Assembly: GCF_000758625.1 (NCBI RefSeq)
Contig: NZ_CP009283.1
Location: 3,979,501-4,043,500 of the forward strand
Reading direction: 5' to 3'
Length of the DNA: 64,000 nucleotides
Source: Paenibacillus sp. FSL R7-0273
GTDB taxonomy: Bacteria > Bacillota > Bacilli > Paenibacillales > Paenibacillaceae
A model generated the notes under the pieces. It made no database searches, was not told where the DNA came from, and was given only the letters and a program-made list of their open reading frames with translations. Every line of letters begins with the position of its first letter. The first letter of the stretch is position 1. Position numbers and translations under genes: made by a program. Below, piece by piece: positions 59,284 through 64,000 of the stretch.

Positions 59284-59517
59284 CCCACCTCCTTCGTTTA
59301 TTCAGAGTGTCAGTCTGCGTCGTTGCAGCTGTTCCTTTCATCGTCAATTTCCCAATGCCTTCATCTCCTGACTGTAATCACGAATGTTAAAGATATACTG
59401 TATTATATTATTAAGGGCTGAATAAAAACAGGTATTATTAGTGTAAAAATATGATTTTGCTGCCAGTCTCAAGGACATCCCCTGAAATTGAATAGATTCC
59501 GGACCTCATAACGCGGC

Positions 59518-59557
59518 AAAAAAAGGGCAGTCCCGCTATTGAGGGTCTGCCCTTTTT
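59518..59557 (-). terminator. Intrinsic terminator of the cwlJ-gerQ operon
   Basis: AAAAAGGGCAG pairs with CTGCCCTTTTT with an inner CCC/GGG; on the minus strand TTTTTTT follows. It lies 20 bases past the gerQ stop. Confidence 0.92.
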
Positions 59558-59576
59558 AAGGAAATGCTACTGTGCC

Positions 59577-60020
59577 TTACCGGCAGTTCCGGGTAGGCGG
59601 ATTGCCGATTACGCCGGGATACTGGTACGCCAGCGGCTCATCAAAGGTGGCATAGTCGAAGTAGATCATCAGCAGCACGGTGCGCTGTCCGGTAACCGGA
59701 TCACTGATGATGATGTGGTCGCGGCCGGCAGCCTCAAGCACACCTTTGTATACTTTGGCATTCCACTCTTTGTTATTCTCGTATGTGTAGTAGAACGTTC
59801 CGACCTTGCCGAGGTTCAGCCGGAAAATATTTTCGATGTACGATTGTTCAAAAACGGGTGCGGTTGTAGGCACTACTGCTCCGGTCGGAGTCATCGGGCT
59901 TCCGCTGGTCACCTGGGGCGGCATGGTGCTGCCCGGATTCATGGTTCCCATCGGCATCATGGCCCCGCCGGGGTTGCTGCCGATCATATAAGTAACGGGA
60001 CGGTAAGGTTGGCTGATCAT
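59577..60020 (-). CDS. gerQ: Spore coat protein GerQ
   Basis: 147-aa coat protein needed for calcium-dipicolinate-triggered germination, anchoring CwlJ. The N-terminal half is low complexity (Met/Pro/Gly/Thr), the C-terminal half is the conserved GerQ domain (QSYIENIFRLNLGKVGTFYY, EWNAKVYKGVLEAAGRDHII, IYFDYATFDEPLAYQYP). Its Gln/Lys may be cross-linked by transglutaminase, as in B. subtilis. Start ATG 60020 with AGGAGG. It follows cwlJ in the same operon. Confidence 0.93.
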   Translation of the reverse strand: MISQPYRPVTYMIGSNPGGAMMPMGTMNPGSTMPPQVTSGSPMTPTGAVVPTTAPVFEQSYIENIFRLNLGKVGTFYYTYENNKEWNAKVYKGVLEAAGRDHIIISDPVTGQRTVLLMIYFDYATFDEPLAYQYPGVIGNPPTRNCR

Positions 60021-60110
60021 TTTTGTAAAACCTCCTAAGTAAATGTTGGCTCAGGGAGACAGCTCCGGTGAATGGATTCAGCCGTTCTGTCTCCTGCAGC
60101 CTGCGGTTGC

Positions 60111-60533
60111 CTAGTATACAGCCGGGCAATCCTCAGCGGTCGGGGTAAAGAAGCAATGGGCCTTATAACGTCCGGTATTCTGCTGGTTATACCACGTTGC
60201 CGGACAGGCTCCGACTGGACGGAAGAACCATAGGGCGTTGGAGGCCGGCCAGGTTCGTTCACCTGCGATAGCCCGTTTAGCCAGCCTAATGTCTGACTCT
60301 CTGGCACGCTGGTAAAAATAACTCTTCTGCGGGGCCTCGAAGCCGCCTGGACTCTGATACACCATATCGTTCACATTACGGATGTTGTTGAAGTCCAGAC
60401 AATTTCCGAGAATCCGGTTGACCCCGACATTGCCGACCATCAGCATGCCGGACTCCCCATCCTCCTCGGCTTCCGCCCTCATCAGCCGTGCCAGCACCCT
60501 CACATCTTCCGAGTTCGTTTTGATGACGGCCAT
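60111..60533 (-). CDS. cwlJ: Spore cortex-lytic cell wall hydrolase CwlJ
   Basis: 140-aa hydrolase of the SleB/CwlJ type that degrades spore cortex peptidoglycan on Ca-DPA release. Catalytic Glu is probably E21 in MRAEAEEDGESGM, followed by GNVGVNRIL and the C-terminal ALWFFRPVGACPATWYNQ. No signal peptide, in keeping with CwlJ made in the mother cell. Pairs with gerQ 91 bases downstream. A sigma-E-like -10 lies before it. Confidence 0.92.
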   Translation of the reverse strand: MAVIKTNSEDVRVLARLMRAEAEEDGESGMLMVGNVGVNRILGNCLDFNNIRNVNDMVYQSPGGFEAPQKSYFYQRARESDIRLAKRAIAGERTWPASNALWFFRPVGACPATWYNQQNTGRYKAHCFFTPTAEDCPAVY

Positions 60534-60563
60534 GTGTTCTCCTCCTTCTTTCCTGCTCGCTGT

Positions 60564-60571
60564 ATTGTATG
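60564..60571 (-). promoter_or_regulatory. SigmaE-like -10 element of cwlJ-gerQ
   Basis: On the minus strand CATACAAT, matching the sigma-E -10 consensus, 31 bases before the cwlJ start. The -35 (near TCACCT) is weak. Confidence 0.5.
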
Positions 60572-60639
60572 TGCATTCGCCTAAGAGGTGACAGTCCGTT
60601 ATGAATTTCTTGCCCGCCTCAGCTTCCCGTTACGGCAGA

Positions 60640-61395
60640 TCATGGCTCATAGATCATCTTGCGGGTCATGCCGCCGTCAATCACCAGCTGTGCTCCGGTA
60701 ATGAAGTTATTCTCCGGGGCTGTTAAATACAGGCAGGCCCTGGCTATATCCTCCGGCTTACCGACCCGGCCGACAGGATGCTGCTTATGGTCAATCTCAC
60801 GCAGCTCACTGTAATCCCCGGTTTCAATCCATCCCGGACTGATACAGTTCACGGTTATGCCATCCTTTCCCAGGGTTACAGCCATCGCATGCGTCAGGGC
60901 GGTTATCGCCCCCTTTGATGCGGCATAAGCCTCCGTATCAGGCTCGGACATCAGCGCCCGGGTAGAGGACAAGTTGACGACTGACCCGCCGCCCGGGTTA
61001 CTCCGCATATGTTTGGCGGCCTCCCGGGTCGCAAGAAATACGCTCCGGGCATTGGTATTAAGCACCTTATCCCAGACATCTGCAGACAGCTCGTACAATG
61101 AAGCTGCATGCGGATCAGCTATCCCCGCATTATTGATCAGAATATCGACCGTTCCATATTTCTCAGCCGTATGGGCAACCAGCGCGACAATCTGTTCCTC
61201 CGAGCTGACATCACAAGCTACAAATTCAGCCTGTCCCCCTGCTGCAGTGATTCCTCTTGCCGCTTCCTGCCCCAGGGCAGCATCCAGCTCCGCTACAACC
61301 ACAGTTGCTCCTTCCATAGCGTAAGCAGCCGCGACCGCTCTGCCGATCCCTCGGCCGGCGCCGGTAACAATTACTGTTTTATTGGCATAGTTCAT
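60640..61395 (-). CDS. SDR-family oxidoreductase
   Basis: 251-aa classical short-chain dehydrogenase. Cofactor motif TGAGRGIG (residues 11-18) with a later AELDAALG acidic site favouring NAD(H), NNAG, catalytic Ser in VNLSSTRALM, YAASK, and the C-terminal EDIARACLYLTAPENNFITG. Start at 61395 with AGGAGGAG; a frame 24 codons longer lacks a site. Substrate cannot be told from the sequence. Confidence 0.92.
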   Translation of the reverse strand: MNYANKTVIVTGAGRGIGRAVAAAYAMEGATVVVAELDAALGQEAARGITAAGGQAEFVACDVSSEEQIVALVAHTAEKYGTVDILINNAGIADPHAASLYELSADVWDKVLNTNARSVFLATREAAKHMRSNPGGGSVVNLSSTRALMSEPDTEAYAASKGAITALTHAMAVTLGKDGITVNCISPGWIETGDYSELREIDHKQHPVGRVGKPEDIARACLYLTAPENNFITGAQLVIDGGMTRKMIYEP

Positions 61396-61539
61396 TAATC
61401 GTTCTCCTCCTAAGCTGGGTATTGCAGCCATAATATAAATATCCCCTTGTTCCGGATATGGAAACAAGGGGATTGTACAGCAAACCTATTATATAGTAAA
61501 CAAGCTGCAGCCGTGACCGCCTGCTCATTCCGTATTACA

Positions 61540-61938
61540 TCATTCTGCAGTTGAATAATGGGGATGCCGCTGAAATCCGTGATACCTCGTTCCCTGATAG
61601 GTTAACATCCCCCTGTCCCCTTCCGCACTCATACCGAATTCACTTCCGTCCACCTTGAACTCCAGCCGCACCCCGTCCTGCAGCTCATAGGTCAGATAAT
61701 AAGTGGTGCTGGTCCGGCTGGACTGGCTGTCATCCTGAAGCTGCTGCTGGCGGACCTCGCTCCGTTTGCTTACAATGCGGGCGGGGATAGTGAGCAAGGG
61801 AGAGCTGTTATTGCGGCTCCATTGAAACAAGCCTCTGCCTGCAGATACTGCTACTATTCCAATCATCACCACAAGGAAGATCGGTATTACGGTTCCGGTA
61901 AGATCAAACATCCAAGAAGGATCCGAGCCCATTCCCAT
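61540..61938 (-). CDS. DUF2500 membrane protein
   Basis: 132-aa protein: N-terminal membrane helix (VIPIFLVVMIGIVAVSAG), then a beta-rich soluble domain with TIPARIVSKRSEVR, STTYYLTYELQDGVRLEFKV and GDRGMLTYQGTRYHGF, typical of DUF2500. The domain faces outside. Function is unknown in the family. Start ATG 61938 with GGGGGAA. Confidence 0.85.
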   Translation of the reverse strand: MGMGSDPSWMFDLTGTVIPIFLVVMIGIVAVSAGRGLFQWSRNNSSPLLTIPARIVSKRSEVRQQQLQDDSQSSRTSTTYYLTYELQDGVRLEFKVDGSEFGMSAEGDRGMLTYQGTRYHGFQRHPHYSTAE

Positions 61939-62092
61939 GCTTATTCCCCCTCATACCCCAAGTACTTGCCGCTTCCCGCGTTTTCACCGGGATGCTTCTG
62001 TACATGTATATGCCTTATCCCGGAAATACAGCATCACTAATCCTACAAATGTCCTAAAGCTGCAGCTTTTCCTGCTTCAATTCTCACCGCGC

Positions 62093-62135
62093 AAAAAAGA
62101 CCACTCTGTTCTCAGTTACGAGAACGTATGTGGTC
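62093..62135 (-). terminator. Intrinsic terminator of the Cys-rich small gene
   Basis: GACCAC / GTGGTC and GTTCTC / GAGAAC stems, on the minus strand followed by TTTTTT. It lies 28 bases past the stop of the Cys-rich gene. Confidence 0.85.
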
Positions 62136-62163
62136 TTTAGCTGCTTCTTGCCGCTCTATTATT

Positions 62164-62340
62164 CTATGCATGTACGAGATCAAGTAATTGTCTGGTTTCG
62201 TTATCTTCAGTCGGCATCATGCCGTTGTCAGCCCAGCAGGCTCTGCATTGTTCTTCGGTTTCACACAGGTGAGCGTCATCGCAGTTATAGCACAATTGCA
62301 GAAGGTTTCTAGTCACATAATCCGTTTCAAAAGTTTTCAT
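62164..62340 (-). CDS. Small Cys-rich protein, 58 aa
   Basis: 58-aa protein with five cysteines: C17-x2-C20, C26, C32-x2-C35 (LCYNCDD, LCETEEQCRACW), enough for one zinc site. Rest is acidic with NETRQLLDLVHA at the end. It starts at 62340 after AGGAGAG; a frame 24 codons longer lacks a site. It has its own terminator, so it is a self-contained gene. It may be a zinc-knuckle-like regulatory protein, but I do not recognise the family. The upstream 150 bases are very AT-rich. Confidence 0.62.
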   Translation of the reverse strand: MKTFETDYVTRNLLQLCYNCDDAHLCETEEQCRACWADNGMMPTEDNETRQLLDLVHA

Positions 62341-62502
62341 TATAATCTCTCCTATTCGTGGATGAAAGTTTGTGAAAAAATGAACTTGTTTTCTATGTGT
62401 TAAATATATCACAAGCTATTTTGTTTGTCATGTGATTTTTTTCACATTTTTAAAGAAAATTTGAAATACGTTTTTTTGTTCAATTTTTGGACAAAGCTTG
62501 TA

Positions 62503-63129
62503 TTAGTACAGCCTTTTGGTATAGCTCTCATTCAGCGAGGCTGATACCTGTTCTGCACTGATGCCGGGCAGCTTCACATGGTCTGCTATCATCTTCGGTA
62601 TATCAGGCAGCTGCTCCTTATCCGGCCAGGACTGCGGATTCCACAGGCTTGAACGCTTGAATGCTTTTGCACAATGGGTATAACATTCTTCCACTTCTAT
62701 TAAAATTCCGACCAGCGGTCTGCGGCCGTGAGCTTCCATCCTCTGAAGCAGCTGCTCATCCCGGACAATCGAGGCCCGTCCATTCACCCGCAGAGTCTCC
62801 TCAAGCCCCGGTATCATAAAAATCAGCCCCGCCCTCGGGTTGGACAACAGATTAATCAGCGAATCCATTCTACGGTTGCCGGGACGTTCGGGAATGACCA
62901 GCCGGTGCTCATCCAGAACAAGCGCAAAGCCCGGGGCATCCCCTCTTGGCGAAACATCAACATGACCGGCATGATCCGAGGTGGCCAGCATCAGAATGGG
63001 AGACTGGGCGATAAACCCCCGGCAATGCTCATCAATCACACCAATAACCTTATGCTGCACAAGTTCTCCCGGATAACCTAATAACTCACGCAGCTCCGCT
63101 TCCGTTCCAATGCTCTTATATTCAGACAT
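62503..63129 (-). CDS. Pyridoxamine 5'-phosphate oxidase-family (PPOX) flavoprotein
   Basis: 208-aa FMN-binding split-barrel protein, of the MSMEG_1061-like family: PILMLATSDHAGHVDVSPRG and RRMDSLINLLSNPRAGLIFM-type strand (NRRMDSLINLLSNP) around the FMN site, and LRVNGRASIVRDEQLLQRM in the typical place. Probably an F420- or FMN-dependent oxidoreductase of small molecules, cytoplasmic. ATG at 63129 with GGAGG; a TTG two codons earlier is too close. Confidence 0.85.
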   Translation of the reverse strand: MSEYKSIGTEAELRELLGYPGELVQHKVIGVIDEHCRGFIAQSPILMLATSDHAGHVDVSPRGDAPGFALVLDEHRLVIPERPGNRRMDSLINLLSNPRAGLIFMIPGLEETLRVNGRASIVRDEQLLQRMEAHGRRPLVGILIEVEECYTHCAKAFKRSSLWNPQSWPDKEQLPDIPKMIADHVKLPGISAEQVSASLNESYTKRLY

Positions 63130-63228
63130 AAGCAACCTCCATATGTATTTATTTCAACAGCAGCTGTCTATTATTGTATCAAAAAAAAGAAGACCGCATA
63201 GAGCAGCCTTCTCCTGATTAATAAAAGA

Positions 63229-64000
63229 TTACATCACCCGCCAGCTGACCCCGCCGTTGGTCGTCTGCAGCAGGATGGACCTGCGGTCCACCTCCTTCTG
63301 GATCAGCAGCCAGCCTACATCCTCCGAAATAAACTGGAGCTTCACGATTTCCGGATATTCCAGCAGCTTCGATTGGAGCACACTGCTGGCCGGAAGCTGG
63401 GTCCAGGTCTGCCCCTGGTTTAAGGTTTTGAAGATCAGATTGCCGTTAAGCATCCAGCCGGTTTCGGCATTGATAAAGGCTGGCGGCAGATAGCGGTTGA
63501 CTCCGGTCTGGCTGCTCAGCGCAAAATCAACAAATTTCCAGTTGTCCCCGCCGTTTGCCGTAAAATAACCGTTGTACGTAACACTGTTTTGCTTGTCGGT
63601 CTGGCAGGCTGCCGGAAGAAAGCCGGTGGTGTTGTTGCCGCCGAAAAATTCCGGTTCTCCGGTAATCACCTTGTCACAGCCCTCCCACTCTTCATTGACC
63701 AGAATCTCCTGGCCCGGATGCCAGGTAACACCGCTGTCGCTGGTCATATAAATTTTGGGCAGTGCACCGGTCTGCAGGGTCACCAGCCCATGCGTCTTGT
63801 TCTTAAAAATCATCCCGGTAACAATACCGGCCATCGGAACTGTATTATTTGGCAGGTTGGGATTATACTGTTCATTTTGCATGACCATGTTCCAGGTAGC
63901 GCCCCCATCCTTGGTGGCATAGAGCGCCTTGCTTGACTTCGTGGCATTTGCATCCCAGGCGGTCATAAGCCAGCCGTTCTGCGGTGAACTGAAATAAATG
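63229..64000 (-). CDS. BNR/Ycf48-like beta-propeller repeat protein (5' truncated by window edge)
   Basis: C-terminal 257 residues of a repeat protein; the frame is open to the window edge on the minus strand (reading IYFSSPQNGWLMTAWD before the internal Met), so the true start and any signal peptide lie beyond 64000. BNR/Asp-box-like units recur: ATKDGGATWNMV, TSDSGVTWHPG, TANGGDNWKFV, TLNQGQTWTQL, TTNGGVSWRVM. Each carries the S/T-x-D/N-x-G-x-T/S-W signature. Such propellers occur in sialidase-like and Ycf48-like extracellular proteins; here the function is unknown. Confidence 0.85.
   Translation of the reverse strand, partial: IYFSSPQNGWLMTAWDANATKSSKALYATKDGGATWNMVMQNEQYNPNLPNNTVPMAGIVTGMIFKNKTHGLVTLQTGALPKIYMTSDSGVTWHPGQEILVNEEWEGCDKVITGEPEFFGGNNTTGFLPAACQTDKQNSVTYNGYFTANGGDNWKFVDFALSSQTGVNRYLPPAFINAETGWMLNGNLIFKTLNQGQTWTQLPASSVLQSKLLEYPEIVKLQFISEDVGWLLIQKEVDRRSILLQTTNGGVSWRVM

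Noticed and set aside
59244..59576. M-box or yybP-ykoY riboswitch before the second CNNM gene
   Set aside because: The leader lacks the conserved blocks of either class. Only the hairpin over the ribosome binding site can be supported.
1..64000. CRISPR arrays, tRNA or rRNA genes, insertion sequences, prophage
   Set aside because: No regularly spaced direct repeats, no cloverleaf or rRNA signature, no transposase, integrase or structural phage motif was found on reading both strands.

Overview
The window is a chromosomal segment of a spore-forming, Gram-positive Bacillota, most likely a Paenibacillus. The reasons are strong AGGAGG-type ribosome binding sites, GTG/TTG starts, sporulation and germination genes (gerA/B/C family, cwlJ-gerQ), a YesMN-type two-component pair beside a sugar ABC transporter without its own ATPase, a KimA potassium importer behind a c-di-AMP riboswitch, and a preQ1-I riboswitch in front of queFCDE. 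I see no rRNA, tRNA, CRISPR array, transposase, integrase or phage structural gene. Most of the window is ordinary core and metabolic content.

Layout. 1-3.9 kb: 3' end of a chemotaxis receptor, an M14-type hydrolase, a C45-type amidohydrolase and a small hydrophilic protein. 4-7.7 kb: a LacI regulator, an MFS exporter with a palindromic operator in its promoter, a GNAT protein and a DUF4190-type membrane protein. 7.7-14.1 kb: a five-gene minus-strand operon (solute-binding lipoprotein, two permeases, YesM-like kinase, YesN-like regulator). 14.2-18.1 kb: a split spore-germinant receptor, with gerB convergent to gerA-gerC. 18.2-23.5 kb: a three-gene unit (TerB-domain protein, DUF2791/BrxD-like ATPase, Lhr-like helicase) with the composition of the Shango anti-phage system. 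23.6-31.3 kb: an ankyrin protein, a NiaP-like transporter, a DUF1836 protein divergent from a CNNM/CBS transporter, two GNAT proteins and a Trk/Ktr potassium channel. 31.4-36.5 kb: tandem M29 aminopeptidases, a small membrane protein and an MBL-TetR unit with twin operators. 36.5-41.4 kb: pstSCAB and a divergent LysR regulator. 41.4-46 kb: methyltransferase, EamA exporter, zinc dehydrogenase, VanW protein and cysteine hydrolase. 46.2-48.8 kb: queuosine operon with riboswitch. 49-55.8 kb: murB, FhuF-like and FhuC-like iron genes, kimA with its riboswitch, and bdbC/bdbD. 55.8-64 kb: MHYT sensor kinase, a second CNNM transporter with a structured leader, cwlJ-gerQ, an SDR, DUF2500, a Cys-rich small protein, a PPOX flavoprotein and a truncated BNR-repeat protein.

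How the parts work together. The ABC operon senses and imports a sugar under YesMN-type control, with a cre-like site in its promoter. pst handles phosphate, kimA and the Trk/Ktr gene handle potassium under c-di-AMP control at kimA, and the queFCDE operon is under preQ1 feedback. GerA/B/C and CwlJ/GerQ contribute to spore germination. The strongest accessory-type signal is the TerB-ATPase-helicase operon at 18.2-23.5 kb, which has its own promoter-like element and terminator, sits among housekeeping genes and includes a conspicuously GC-rich helicase core.
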